64,000 nucleotides of DNA from Nocardioides phosphati (GCF_014646375.1 NZ_BMNI01000002.1:1-64000); one strand, 5' to 3'. Shown: positions 1 to 8,728, counted from the stretch's first letter. Translations and numbers: made by a program. The notes: generated from the sequence alone by a model not told the origin.

Positions 1-57
1 ACGCGGTGGCCGCGTCTTCGTCTGCCGTACACGCCGGCGACGGTCTCGGCGACCGCG

Positions 58-174
58 CTACACCACTATCGGGGACTCAACTTCGGCGGCACGGACAATG
101 TCGTTGGCCATTGGGTCGCCGACCGAGCGCATGACGTCCCACTCGCGAGCCAGGTCGTCGGCATCTTCGGTCAC
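58..174 (-). CDS. possible 38-aa acidic ORF or gene remnant
   Basis: Reading the minus strand from a GTG at 174 gives a 38-residue acidic peptide (it begins TEDADDLAREW and ends in TAG at 58-60). The residue mix is protein-like rather than the Arg/Pro-rich mix of shadow frames. There is no ribosome binding site and an in-frame stop lies just upstream of the GTG. I do not recognise a family. It could be a remnant of a longer gene or chance. Confidence 0.25.
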   Translation of the reverse strand: MTEDADDLAREWDVMRSVGDPMANDIVRAAEVESPIVV

Positions 175-195
175 GGTCGGAGCCTAGGCCTGATT

Positions 196-219
196 GCCCG
201 CTCATCGGCATGAGCGGGC
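196..219. terminator. hairpin terminator
   Basis: Perfect 10-bp inverted repeat GCCCGCTCAT / ATGAGCGGGC around a CGGC tetraloop. No U-tract follows, as is usual in high-GC actinobacteria. It could end transcription from left of the window. Confidence 0.6.
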
Positions 220-486
220 GGATCTACTCCGCTCGCAGGGCAACGTTTCGCGGGCGTACCGTTGTCGGCCAGCCCGCTCAACGCCCGGCGCTGGTACCGG
301 GCGTCACTGAACTCAGGGATGACGGCACCGTTCGAGTCGGGCCGGGCGCCAGGGGTCGCCGTTCCCATGGAGCGGCGACCCCGAAAATTCCCGCTGCGGT
401 ACCAACGGACGCACTCCTCGGGCGCAGCCCGGACCCAAAGGCCTTCCCCGACCCACGGCCCGAATCATTGAGTCCTGCTCGCCGGA
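220..486. other. stretch without a recognisable gene
   Basis: Open frames exist on both strands here, but their translations are Arg/Pro/Ser-rich and they run through two terminator-like hairpins. I see no ribosome binding site, family motif or tRNA. The only structure I can support is the hairpin at 352-382. Confidence 0.5.
352..382. terminator. hairpin terminator
   Basis: Perfect 10-bp inverted repeat GGGGTCGCCG (352-361) / CGGCGACCCC (373-382) with an 11-nt loop, followed on the plus strand by GAAAATTCC. It lies downstream of the small membrane protein read on the minus strand and may serve that gene. Confidence 0.6.
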
Positions 487-696
487 TCAGCGCGACGAAC
501 TCTGCGCGCCCAGAATTCGCATGACGACGGCGCGCACGAGCACGTACATGCCCCAGGCAGCAAGCACGGTCAGCGCCACACCCCAGAGGTGCGCGGCAGG
601 ATGAACCTGCTGGGTGTCCAGCGCCCAACTGATGACCATGACAAGCGCGAACCAGATGACGAACGTAAGGACGTCCCTCATCCGTGAACTGACCAT
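487..696 (-). CDS. small two-TM membrane protein
   Basis: A 69-residue protein with two hydrophobic segments, about residues 9-26 (VLTFVIWFALVMVISWAL) and 36-58, joined by a short polar loop. The C-terminus is basic and serine-rich. The alternative start at Met6 (681) would leave 64 residues; neither start has a clear ribosome binding site, so initiation may be leaderless. No family recognised. The gene stands alone, with the SCO6745-type gene upstream on the same strand. Confidence 0.6.
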   Translation of the reverse strand: MVSSRMRDVLTFVIWFALVMVISWALDTQQVHPAAHLWGVALTVLAAWGMYVLVRAVVMRILGAQSSSR

Positions 697-807
697 GTGC
701 CGGAGCCTAGACCCCCGTTCGGGAAGAGCATCGTGTTCTCGCCCAGGACCTGGCCCACGCTCGCTCGGCGCCCGGTGTTTCGCTGCACGAGTGAGAGATG
801 GAGCGCA

Positions 808-1665
808 CTACTCCCCCAGCACCTCGTCCAGGTCCAGGCCCATGGGGGACTTCGCGGGGAGGTCACCGCCGGCGACGACAGCGCGTGCGAGCGGACGCAG
901 CAGGTCGAGCAGCTCAGCCATCTCGGCTGCGGTCAGGCCCGCGTAGGCGGTGGCTGCGAGCCGGTCGGTCTGCTCCTCGACGACGGCCTTCACGTCGCGA
1001 CCGAGCTCGGTCACCTGGCCGTCCGCGACGAGGCCACGCAGCGACAGGTCCTCGCAGAGCGCCGACCACTCCGCTTCGCCGAGGCCGCGGGCGACGGCGT
1101 ACACCTCGGCGGGGGTGCCGCTGGTGAGGGCGTGGAGGACGTGCGCCTCGCGGCCGCTGATGCCGGCCGCGACGAGGACGGCGACGTGGCCGTCACCGCG
1201 GTGCTCGCGCAGGAGGGTGGCGGCGTGCCAGAGCCGCGCGAGCGGGTCCGTGGGTACGGCGAGGGAGCGGTTCGCGGCGAAGAGCGCGCGGCCCTCGGCG
1301 GGTGCGTGGGAGGCCGCCTTGAGGGCGAGGTCCGCGGCACGCTCGATGCCGTCAGCGTCGCCCAGGAGTCTCCGGAGCGCGGCCACCGAGCCGTCGAGCC
1401 GGGCGCCCAGGGCTGCCGCCGGAGGCGCGAACGACCACGCGTCCGGCAGCGCCTTCCCCACGTGCGACGGCGTGAAGTTGTAGAAGAGCGCATGCACCAG
1501 CTCCGCCGAGGCCGGCCCGAGGGGTGCCGCGCGGCCCGCGAAGTAGCCCATCCAGAAGCCGCGGTACCCCGCCTCGCGCAGCGCCGCGAGCGGCTCGGGC
1601 GAGAAGTAGGTGACCGCGTGGATCGGTTCGAGGAGCATCCAGGCCTGACGGGCGGTGTCGCGCAC
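808..1665 (-). CDS. SCO6745-family protein
   Basis: A 285-residue soluble, Ala-rich helical protein. It opens with ARQAWMLLEPIHAVTYFSPE and has a conserved-looking GYRGFWMGYFAGRAAPLG segment near residues 33-50, which I associate with the actinobacterial SCO6745 family of unknown role. The C-terminal third (ARGLGEAEWSALCEDLSLRGLV and following) looks like a winged-helix segment, so a DNA- or ligand-binding role is possible but not shown. It is the last gene of a minus-strand run that starts at kynA, 23 bp after the sigma-partner gene. Confidence 0.7.
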   Translation of the reverse strand: MRDTARQAWMLLEPIHAVTYFSPEPLAALREAGYRGFWMGYFAGRAAPLGPASAELVHALFYNFTPSHVGKALPDAWSFAPPAAALGARLDGSVAALRRLLGDADGIERAADLALKAASHAPAEGRALFAANRSLAVPTDPLARLWHAATLLREHRGDGHVAVLVAAGISGREAHVLHALTSGTPAEVYAVARGLGEAEWSALCEDLSLRGLVADGQVTELGRDVKAVVEEQTDRLAATAYAGLTAAEMAELLDLLRPLARAVVAGGDLPAKSPMGLDLDEVLGE

Positions 1666-1688
1666 GTCCTCACCCTAGGCGAGTGAGG

Positions 1689-2453
1689 TCAGCCGACGCC
1701 GGGCCTGGCGGCACTGGTCACAGACAGCCCGTCGGCGAACTCCACCAGCTCGGCGTTGCTCAGCTTCAGCGTGGGCCAGAGCTGGACCACGACCCGGTAG
1801 TCGCCGTGCTCGTAGCGCAGGGTCCGCGTGCCCTCGGAGTTGGTTGTGATCTTCGCGGCGGCGCCGTCGACGTCGAACGGCTCGAGGGCCGGAAGAGGAG
1901 CCGGCTCCGTGCCCTCGCAGTCGAACGCCGGCAGCTTCGTCGCGTCGCTGCCGTCGCGGACCTCCACCGGAGGCCGGCCGTCGTTGAACCGGAACAGCAG
2001 CTTCTTGCCGTGCCGCTCCACCGAGCCTCCGCACGGCTCGCCGACCTTCGCCGGCGCCGGATCGGTCTGCTCCAGCATCACCACGAGCTTGCCCCGGAAG
2101 TCGTCGAGGCTGCTCGTGTCACCGGGCTTCGCCACGTCCAGCGTGTACGCCGTCGCGCCCTGCAGCACGTAGCCCTCGGGCACCTTGTCGACCGTGAAGC
2201 CGGGCAGCTGCGGGCCGTCGTAGGTGACCAGGTCGAGACCCGTGTCGGCGGGCGCCCGGTGGGTCGCGACCGTGGTCGCCACTCCCCCGACGGCGAGCGC
2301 GAAGACCCCCGCGCTCGCACCCCGCACAGCCCGGCGGCGGGCGACGGCGCGGCGGCCCCGGCGTACATCGGCGCCGACGACGGAAGGGTCGACGGCGTGG
2401 TTGACGGAGGGCTCGGAGCGGAGACCGGCGAGGCGGTCGATGACGTCGTTCAT
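1689..2453 (-). CDS. membrane-anchored partner of the ECF sigma factor
   Basis: A 254-residue protein. An Arg-rich cytosolic segment (RRGRRAVARRRAVRG, residues about 32-46) is followed by one transmembrane helix (about 47-65) and an extracytoplasmic domain with two cysteines. It starts inside the sigma gene (ATGA, 4-nt overlap), so the two are translationally coupled. The arrangement is the usual one for SigE-family ECF factors and an inner-membrane partner, hence the inferred anti-sigma or sensor role. The zinc anti-sigma motif HxxxCxxC is absent. The start at 2453 was preferred because the longer frame only reads through the sigma gene. Confidence 0.65.
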   Translation of the reverse strand: MNDVIDRLAGLRSEPSVNHAVDPSVVGADVRRGRRAVARRRAVRGASAGVFALAVGGVATTVATHRAPADTGLDLVTYDGPQLPGFTVDKVPEGYVLQGATAYTLDVAKPGDTSSLDDFRGKLVVMLEQTDPAPAKVGEPCGGSVERHGKKLLFRFNDGRPPVEVRDGSDATKLPAFDCEGTEPAPLPALEPFDVDGAAAKITTNSEGTRTLRYEHGDYRVVVQLWPTLKLSNAELVEFADGLSVTSAARPGVG

Positions 2454-2944
2454 GAGGGGTTCCTCTCGAGGTCGGGAAGCGCGGCGCGGAGCTTGTCGAG
2501 GGCGCGCGCGGTCTGGCTCTTGACGGTGCCGGTGGAGCAGCCGAGGGCGTCCGCGACGTCCTCGACCGACAGGTCCTCGACGTGCCGCAGGACGACCGCC
2601 GCCCGCATCCGTGGCGGGAGCGCGGCGAGCGCAGCCATCAGCTCGGGGTCGGCGGCCGACACCTCCGCGGCCGCGCTGTCGGGCAGCCGGTCGGCGGTGC
2701 GCTCGCGGCGTACCCACGGGCGTCGGTGGTGGTCGACGAACCCGTTGAGCAGGATCCGCCGGCTGTACGCCGCGGTCGACGTGGTCCGCGCCCTGCCCCA
2801 CGCGAGGTAGAGCCGGACCAGTGCGTTCTGCACCAGGTCCTCGGCGAGGTGGACGTCGCCCGTCAGGTGGAGCGCCGTGGCGAGGAGCCGGCCGCGGTGC
2901 TGGAGGACGAATGCTTCGTACTCGGCTTCGTGGGTGGGTTTCAC
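2450..2944 (-). CDS. SigE-family ECF RNA polymerase sigma factor
   Basis: A 164-residue sigma factor with region 2 (HLAEDLVQNALVRLYLAW, residues about 32-50) and region 4 (LPPRMRAAVVLRHVEDLSVE followed by the helix-turn-helix around CSTGTVKSQ, residues about 110-145). The length is that of the minimal two-domain ECF factors. It begins only 5 nt after the kynU stop, and its own stop overlaps the next gene by 4 nt, so it is most likely co-transcribed with the kynurenine genes. Its target promoters cannot be read from this window. Confidence 0.85.
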   Translation of the reverse strand: MKPTHEAEYEAFVLQHRGRLLATALHLTGDVHLAEDLVQNALVRLYLAWGRARTTSTAAYSRRILLNGFVDHHRRPWVRRERTADRLPDSAAAEVSAADPELMAALAALPPRMRAAVVLRHVEDLSVEDVADALGCSTGTVKSQTARALDKLRAALPDLERNPS

Positions 2945-2949
2945 ATCGC

Positions 2950-4155
2950 TCAGACGGATCCCGTACGGCGCGGGGTTGCATCGAGCTCGCGGATCGCCTC
3001 GCCCAGGTGCGCGACGGCCTCGGTCAGCTGCGCATCGGAGAGGTACGGCGCGGGTCCGAGCCGCAGGTGACTCCCCCGGCTGTCGGTGAGGACACCGCGC
3101 CCGGCGAGCAGCTCCTGCAGCCGGCCGGCGTGCGGCGTCTCGAGCGACAGGAACCCGCCGAAGCCGTCGGACGGCGTCGTGCGGTCGCGGGTGATCACCT
3201 CGTCGGACGCACCGAGCGCGTCGAACGCGGACGCGAGCACCTCCCGCTGCCGGCGGTACGACGCCGCCAGCACGTCAGCGGTGAGGCCCTGGTCCGCGAA
3301 GAACCGCAGTACACGAGCCGCGCGGTAGTGCGAGGTCGGGTCGTACGTGGAGCCCGCGAAGCGCGTGGCACCGGGGCCGTAGACCACCTCGCCCGCGCCG
3401 CCGGCACCGGCCAGCGCCCCGAACTCGGCGTACCAGCCGGTGACGACGGGCCGCATCGACGAGGCGTGCGGGGGCAGGCGGAGGAAGCAGTTGCCCTCGC
3501 CGAGCTGGAGGTACTTGTAGCCACCGCCGACGACCCACGCGTTCGTCAGCCCCGCCGCGTCCAGCGACAGGGGCACCACCCCGAGCTGGTGGTAGGCGTC
3601 GACGAGCAGCTCCGCGCCGACACGCTCGCACGCCGCTGCCACCTCGTCGAGGCCGGCCACAACGCGCGAGGTCGCGAAGAGGACCGACGACGTCAGCACC
3701 GCGGCGGTGCGCTCGTCGACCTCTGCGGCGAGCCGTTCGGCAAGGGTGTCGGCCGGCGAGGCGGAGACCACGACCAGCTCGACGCCGGCCTCTCCGAGGC
3801 GGGCCAGCTGCCGGCGTGCGGAATGGAACTCGCCGTCGGTGGTCACGATCCGCGGCCGGGCCCGCAGGTCGAGCGCGGAGAGGAAGCGGACCAGCAGCTC
3901 GTGGGTGCTCGACCCGAGCGCGATCTCGGCGTCAGGGTCGTCGAGCAGGCGACGGAACCCCTCGCGCACGTCCTCCGCTCTCGCGAAGGCGCGCGACCAC
4001 TTCTCGTCGACCAGCTCCGCGGCGTCGGCGTACGCCTCTTCCAAGCCGAGGAGCGCGACGTCGGGCCAGGCCTGGTGCGAGTGGCCGGTGAGCAGCAGGC
4101 GCTCGCTGACCCGGAAGCGGCTGTAGTGCGGGGCGAGGCGGGCAGCCAGGCTCAC
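2950..4155 (-). CDS. kynU: kynureninase-like PLP enzyme
   Basis: A 401-residue fold-type I PLP enzyme (aminotransferase class V). Kynureninase cleaves L-kynurenine to anthranilate and alanine. The PLP-lysine motif is visible as GGGYKYLQLGEG, preceded by an aspartate-containing cofactor segment (VDAYHQLGVVPL); SRVVAGLDEVAAACE and GFGGFLSLETP are also typical. The GTG start at 4155 overlaps the kynA stop (GTGA), which fixes both the start and the operon. Context with tryptophan dioxygenase supports kynureninase over other class V enzymes. Confidence 0.85.
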   Translation of the reverse strand: MSLAARLAPHYSRFRVSERLLLTGHSHQAWPDVALLGLEEAYADAAELVDEKWSRAFARAEDVREGFRRLLDDPDAEIALGSSTHELLVRFLSALDLRARPRIVTTDGEFHSARRQLARLGEAGVELVVVSASPADTLAERLAAEVDERTAAVLTSSVLFATSRVVAGLDEVAAACERVGAELLVDAYHQLGVVPLSLDAAGLTNAWVVGGGYKYLQLGEGNCFLRLPPHASSMRPVVTGWYAEFGALAGAGGAGEVVYGPGATRFAGSTYDPTSHYRAARVLRFFADQGLTADVLAASYRRQREVLASAFDALGASDEVITRDRTTPSDGFGGFLSLETPHAGRLQELLAGRGVLTDSRGSHLRLGPAPYLSDAQLTEAVAHLGEAIRELDATPRRTGSV

Positions 4156-4949
4156 AGCGAGCTCCGGATCGCCCACAGGTCGGGGAACATCGGCTGGTCG
4201 AGCGTCGTGCGGAGGTACGCCGCGCCCGCCGAGCCGCCGGTGCCCGGCTTCATGCCGATCGTGCGCTCGACCATCTTCACGTGCCGGTAGCGCCACTCCA
4301 TCAGCCCCTCGTCGAGGTCGACCAGGCGCTCGGCGACGCGCACGGCGTCACCGTCGTCGGCGTACGCCTGCAGCAGCAGCTCCTGTACGTCGGGGCGCGG
4401 CGCGACCGGTGAGGTCACGTCGGCGCGCGGGCTGGCGGCGTACCCCTGTCGCGCGAGGTAGGTGACGAACGAGTCGTAGAGGGAGGGGCGCGCCATGGCC
4501 GCGGCGATCCGGTCGCGCGACGGACCCTCCGGGTAGTGCTCGAAGACCTGTGGGTCGCGGCGGCCGAGGACCGCCTCGAGCTCGCGAAACTGCGCGGACT
4601 GGAAGCCGCTCGACTGCGCGAGCCGTCCGCGGAAGCTGGCGAACTGCCGCGGCGTCATCGTCTCGAGCACGTCGACCTGGGCCACGATCGTCTTGAAGAT
4701 CGTCAGCACCCGGCGGAGCGTGCCCTCGGCCTGCGGGGTGAGGCCGCCCTCGAGCACGCACTGGAGGTGCGCGAGCTCGTGGAGGAGCTGCTTGAACCAC
4801 AGCTCGTAGGTCTGGTGGATGACGATGAAGAGCAGCTCGTCGTGCTCGTCGGAGCGTGGGTGCTGCGCCGCGAGCAGGTCGTCGAGGGCGAGGTAGGAGC
4901 TGTAGGTGACCGCGGGGTGGGCGGCACCGGCGTCGGTGTGGGATGTCAC
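4152..4949 (-). CDS. kynA: tryptophan 2,3-dioxygenase
   Basis: A 265-residue haem dioxygenase that opens the indole ring of tryptophan to N-formylkynurenine. Family motifs: FIVIHQTYELWFKQLLHEL near the N-terminus, ETMTPRQFASFRGRL in the middle, and HVKMVERTIGMKPGTGGSAG at the C-terminus, the segment that carries a family-conserved His and substrate-binding residues. GTG at 4949 was chosen because upstream ATG codons are in another frame. First gene of the kynA-kynU-sigma run. No kynB-type formamidase is seen nearby. Confidence 0.92.
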   Translation of the reverse strand: MTSHTDAGAAHPAVTYSSYLALDDLLAAQHPRSDEHDELLFIVIHQTYELWFKQLLHELAHLQCVLEGGLTPQAEGTLRRVLTIFKTIVAQVDVLETMTPRQFASFRGRLAQSSGFQSAQFRELEAVLGRRDPQVFEHYPEGPSRDRIAAAMARPSLYDSFVTYLARQGYAASPRADVTSPVAPRPDVQELLLQAYADDGDAVRVAERLVDLDEGLMEWRYRHVKMVERTIGMKPGTGGSAGAAYLRTTLDQPMFPDLWAIRSSL

Positions 4950-4994
4950 CCGGCCATCATGCTCGCCCTTGTGGGCGGCGGGGAGGATCGACGC

Positions 4995-5333
4995 ATGGAC
5001 GCGCGCGAACGGCTCGAGCAGCAGCGCGACGAGACGCGCCGGCGGCTGGCCGGGCTCACCGGGACCTACGAAGCGGTGGTCGCTGCGTCGTACGACAGCA
5101 ACGCGGACGACGAGCACGACCCGGAAGGCGCGACGATCGCCTTCGAGCGCTCCCAGGTCGGCGCCCTGATCCGGCAGGCGCGTGAGGGGCTGGCCGAGAT
5201 CTCCGCTGCACTCGAGCGGGTCGAGGCTGGGACCTACGGCGTCTGCGAGCGGTGTGGTCAGCAGATCAGCGAGGGGCGGCTGGAGGCGCGGCCCGTCGCG
5301 CGTCTCTGCATCGACTGCGCCTCCCGGGTCTAG
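4995..5333 (+). CDS. DksA/TraR-type C4 zinc-finger protein
   Basis: A 112-residue protein with an N-terminal helical part (LEQQRDETRRRLAGL, then a loop with acidic DDEHD) and a C-terminal zinc finger CERCG...CIDC at residues about 80-104. Members of this family bind the RNA polymerase secondary channel or act as small regulators. ATG at 4995 is preceded by GGGAGG. It is divergent from kynA with only 45 bp between the starts, so the two promoters must be very compact. Whether it acts like DksA in this phylum is not established by the sequence. Confidence 0.85.
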   Translation: MDARERLEQQRDETRRRLAGLTGTYEAVVAASYDSNADDEHDPEGATIAFERSQVGALIRQAREGLAEISAALERVEAGTYGVCERCGQQISEGRLEARPVARLCIDCASRV

Positions 5334-5854
5334 GCGGGCCGGGGCTCGCCGAGCGGCGGACCGTCGCCGCCCAGCGGGCGCTGCATCCAGTGCACGTCGT
5401 GCCAGGCACCGCGCTTCCAGCCGATCCGCTCGTAGGTGCCGACGGGGCGGAAGCCCAGCGCCGTGTGCAGGCCGACGCTCGCGGGGTTCGGCAGCGCGAT
5501 GCCGGCGCACGCCATCCGGTAGCCCTGCTGCTCGACGTCGGCGAGCAGCGCCTCATAGAGCGCGCGGCCCACTCCCCTGCCCGCGTTGCCCGGACGGACG
5601 TACACGCTGACGTCGCACGCGAACCGGTACGCCGCCCGCTCGCGGTGGCTGCTCGCATAGGCGTAGCCGATGACGGTGTCGTCCGCGTCGACGGCCACGA
5701 GCCAGCGGATCGCGCTGCCGATCCGCGCGGCCATCTGCTCCGGCGTCGGCGCCTCGGTCTCGAAGCTGACGACCGTGTCCTCGACGTACGGACCGTAGAT
5801 CCCGGCGCAGGCACCCGCGTCGTTCGCCGTCGCCACCCGCACGCTGAAGTCCAT
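5330..5854 (-). CDS. GNAT acetyltransferase, phosphinothricin acetyltransferase-like
   Basis: A 174-residue acetyltransferase. The order of motifs matches the Pat/Bar/YncA type: RVATANDAGACAGIYGPYV at the start, VSFETEAPTPEQM, the acetyl-CoA loop RPGNAGRGVGRALYEALL, and the C-terminal LGFRPVGTYERIGWK. The natural substrate is unknown; members acetylate phosphinothricin, methionine sulfoximine or other amines. It is convergent with the DksA-like gene and overlaps it by 4 nt at the stop codons. Confidence 0.85.
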   Translation of the reverse strand: MDFSVRVATANDAGACAGIYGPYVEDTVVSFETEAPTPEQMAARIGSAIRWLVAVDADDTVIGYAYASSHRERAAYRFACDVSVYVRPGNAGRGVGRALYEALLADVEQQGYRMACAGIALPNPASVGLHTALGFRPVGTYERIGWKRGAWHDVHWMQRPLGGDGPPLGEPRPA

Positions 5855-5895
5855 GCCTCATTCAAGCCGACAACGGCACCCCCTCCGGAGCGCCC

Positions 5896-8610
5896 TCAGT
5901 GCAGCGTGTCCCCCGGGAGCGGGGTCAGCCGGCGAGCGAACCAGTCGACGCGCGCGTCGGTGACCGGCTGGACCCGGATCGACGACGAGAGCACCGATGC
6001 ACCCTCGCGCCCGGCGAGCACCAGCGGCAGGACGATGGAGTGCACCTGCGGGAGGTCGTTCTTGAGCCGCGCCACGCGCAGCAGGAGGTCTTCGACCGCA
6101 TCGACGTCGGCGATGTCGGAGCCGCGGTAGCCGAAGAGCATCGGCGAGCCCTTAATCTCGCGCGTCATCGCGCGGGCGTCGTTGACCGACAGCGGCGGGA
6201 TCCGCCAGGAGCGGTCGCCGAGCAGCTCGGAGACGGGCCCCGCGATGCCGAACGAGATGACCGGGCCGAAGAGCGCGTCCTCCTCGGCGGCGATCGAGAC
6301 GGGCACGCCCTCGGGCGCGGTCGGCTGGACGACGAACGCCGCCTCGTCGGGCCGGTCGACGCGGGCCCGGAGCATCGCCCAGGCCTGCTTCATCTCGTCG
6401 GCGTCACGGATGTGCCGCCACGAGTGCACGAGGTCGGGGCGCTGGCGGAACCGGTCGGCGGTCGCCTTCAGCACGACGTCCCAGCCGAGGTCGGAGCCGG
6501 CGGCGATCGCCTCCTCGACGGTGTCGACGCCCACCGAGGGCCACAGCGTGATGCCGTACGCCGCGAGCAGGTCGCGCGACTCGGCGTATTCGAGGTTGCG
6601 CCCGCGGGTGGCGTTCTCGACGACCCGGTCGACGACCGCGCGGCCGACCTCGGGCGCAACCTGCAGCTCGGCCGCCTCGTGCTGCGGCATGCGCCGCCAC
6701 ACGGCGTACTCGACGGCGTGGGCGAGGGCTCGGACGGCCGACTCCACCGCGGGGTACGACGGCACCGAGCCACGGCCCGCGGCTCCCCCGTCGACGTCGG
6801 CGACGCGGAGCTGGGAGGGGACGCCCTTCTCGCCGAGGAAGGTCGAGACGATCGGCTTGGTGGACTTCTGGGCGACGGTGGCGAGCGCGGTGGCCGGCGC
6901 AGCCGCGGAGGCGTTGAGCGGAGGGATCCAGACCGCGACGACCGCGTCGACGTCGTCGGACCCGGTCGCCTCGAGCAGCGCGGACTCGAAGTCGTCGGCG
7001 GAGGCCCGCGCACCCAGGTTGGTCTGGTGCGAGATGACCAGGCCGCTGGACGCGGCGGCGTCGCGCGCGAGCAGCCCGATCGCGTCGGAGTTGCCCACGA
7101 TCGCGATGCGGCGACCGGCCGGCAGCGGCTGGTGCGCGAGCACCTGCGCGACGTCGAACATCTCCTCCAGCGTGTCGACCTGGATGACGCCCGCCTGGCG
7201 GAACATCGCGTCGACGGCACCCGGGGGCGTGGTCGACGTGCGGACCTGGTGGCCCATCGGCACACCCTGCGTCGTGCGCCCCGACCGCACGGCCACGATC
7301 GGCTTGGTGCGCGAGACGCGGCGGGCGATGCGCGAGAACTTGCGCGGGTTGCCCATCGACTCCATGTAGAGCAGGACGACCTCGGTCGACTCGTCCTCCT
7401 CCCAGTACTGCAGGAGGTCGTTGCCGGAGACGTCGGCGCGGTTGCCCGCCGAGACGAACGTCGACAGGCCGAGGCCACGTGCGTTGACCTTGTCGAGGAT
7501 CGCGGAGCCGAGCGCACCCGACTGGCAGAAGAAGCCCGCGCGACCGCGCGCCGGCATGTTGCGCGACAGCGAGGCGTTGATCGACACGGCGGGGTCGGTG
7601 TTGATGACGCCGAGGCAGTTGGGCCCGATCAGCCGCAGGCCGTAGGAGCGGGCCAGCCCGACCAGCTTCCGCTGCCGCTGGCGGCCCTCGTCACCGGTCT
7701 CGGCGAAGCCCGACGAGATGACGACGAGCCCCTTGACGCCCTTGGCGGCGCAGTCGAGCACGACGTCCTGCACGGCCTCGGCGGGCACTGCGACGATCGC
7801 CAGGTCGACCTCGCCGGGGATCTCCCCCACCGACGCGTACGCCGGGAGGCCGCGCATCGACTCGGCCGCCGGGTTGACGATGTGGACGCGGCCGCGGAAG
7901 TCGCCGGCCACGAGGTTGCGCACGAGCGCCTCGCCGATCGAGTCCTTGCGGCGCGAGGCACCGATGACGGCCACCGACCGGGCGGCGAGGAACTGGGCGA
8001 TCGCGGCCGACTCGGCCCGGTGCTCGCGGTCCTGCATCACGCCGATGGCGGTGGTGGTCGGGTCGATGTCGAAGCCGAGCGTCATCACGCCGTCCTCGAC
8101 GCCGCCCATGACCTGGTAGCCGGCCGCCTCGAAGGTCGCGATCATCCGCTGGTTGTCGGGCAGCACGTCGGCGGTGAACCGGCGTACGCCGCGCTCGCGG
8201 CCGGCCTGGGCGAGGTGCTCGAGCAGGATCTGGGCGATGCCCCGGCCCTGGTGGCGGTCCTCGACGAGGAAGGCGACCTCGGCCTCGCCGGGGTGCACGA
8301 CGTCGAAGCGGCCGACGGCGATGATCTTGCCGGCGAGCTCCATGACGAACGCGATGCGCTTCGTGTGGTCGACGCGGGTGAAGAGGGCCAGCTCGCGCGG
8401 CGAGAGCCGCGGGCGCGGGGCGAAGAACCGGTAGTACTTCGAGCGGTCGGAGACGCGGGCGTAGAACGCCTCCAGCGCCGGGGCGTCCTCGGGGCGGATC
8501 GGCCGGATGTGCGCCGTGCCGCCGTCGAGCAGCAGCACGTCGGCCGCCCAGTGCGGGGGCGGCTCGGCCACCAGGGCACCGGTGGCCGGCGGGGCCGCGG
8601 GATCGCTCAC
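5896..8610 (-). CDS. Pat-type protein acetyltransferase fused to ADP-forming acyl-CoA synthetase domain
   Basis: A 904-residue fusion. Residues about 30-180 form a GNAT domain with the acetyl-CoA loop DRHQGRGIAQ. Then come a CoA-binding Rossmann domain (RSVAVIGASRRKDSIGEA), a succinyl-CoA synthetase-like flavodoxin domain (LIGPNCLGV, FCQSGALGSA) and a C-terminal ATP-grasp domain beginning near AAYGITLWPSVGVD. Proteins of this architecture acetylate lysines in acyl-CoA synthetases such as Acs and often use the synthetase-like part for sensing only. The N-terminal GNAT position is the actinobacterial arrangement, the reverse of E. coli PatZ. Monocistronic and divergent from parC, with 118 bp between the starts. 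Confidence 0.88.
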   Translation of the reverse strand: MSDPAAPPATGALVAEPPPHWAADVLLLDGGTAHIRPIRPEDAPALEAFYARVSDRSKYYRFFAPRPRLSPRELALFTRVDHTKRIAFVMELAGKIIAVGRFDVVHPGEAEVAFLVEDRHQGRGIAQILLEHLAQAGRERGVRRFTADVLPDNQRMIATFEAAGYQVMGGVEDGVMTLGFDIDPTTTAIGVMQDREHRAESAAIAQFLAARSVAVIGASRRKDSIGEALVRNLVAGDFRGRVHIVNPAAESMRGLPAYASVGEIPGEVDLAIVAVPAEAVQDVVLDCAAKGVKGLVVISSGFAETGDEGRQRQRKLVGLARSYGLRLIGPNCLGVINTDPAVSINASLSRNMPARGRAGFFCQSGALGSAILDKVNARGLGLSTFVSAGNRADVSGNDLLQYWEEDESTEVVLLYMESMGNPRKFSRIARRVSRTKPIVAVRSGRTTQGVPMGHQVRTSTTPPGAVDAMFRQAGVIQVDTLEEMFDVAQVLAHQPLPAGRRIAIVGNSDAIGLLARDAAASSGLVISHQTNLGARASADDFESALLEATGSDDVDAVVAVWIPPLNASAAAPATALATVAQKSTKPIVSTFLGEKGVPSQLRVADVDGGAAGRGSVPSYPAVESAVRALAHAVEYAVWRRMPQHEAAELQVAPEVGRAVVDRVVENATRGRNLEYAESRDLLAAYGITLWPSVGVDTVEEAIAAGSDLGWDVVLKATADRFRQRPDLVHSWRHIRDADEMKQAWAMLRARVDRPDEAAFVVQPTAPEGVPVSIAAEEDALFGPVISFGIAGPVSELLGDRSWRIPPLSVNDARAMTREIKGSPMLFGYRGSDIADVDAVEDLLLRVARLKNDLPQVHSIVLPLVLAGREGASVLSSSIRVQPVTDARVDWFARRLTPLPGDTLH

Positions 8611-8728
8611 ACACGAAATCTAGCGGTCCGGCATTTCCGGCGCATGAACCGTCTTGCAACCGTCCCAAGGCAGCCACGCTCGGCGCGCCGGGTGCGGATC
8701 CGTGCGGTGCGCCCGCGAGAATGCGCAC

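Noticed and set aside
171..368. 65-codon minus-strand frame at the left edge, considered as an integrase fragment
   Set aside because: It runs through the 196-219 hairpin and most of the 352-382 one; no recognisable motif, no ribosome binding site.
697..1686. Plus-strand open frame opposite the SCO6745-type gene
   Set aside because: Repetitive Arg/Gly/Glu-rich translation with no domain; the minus-strand protein is the coherent one.
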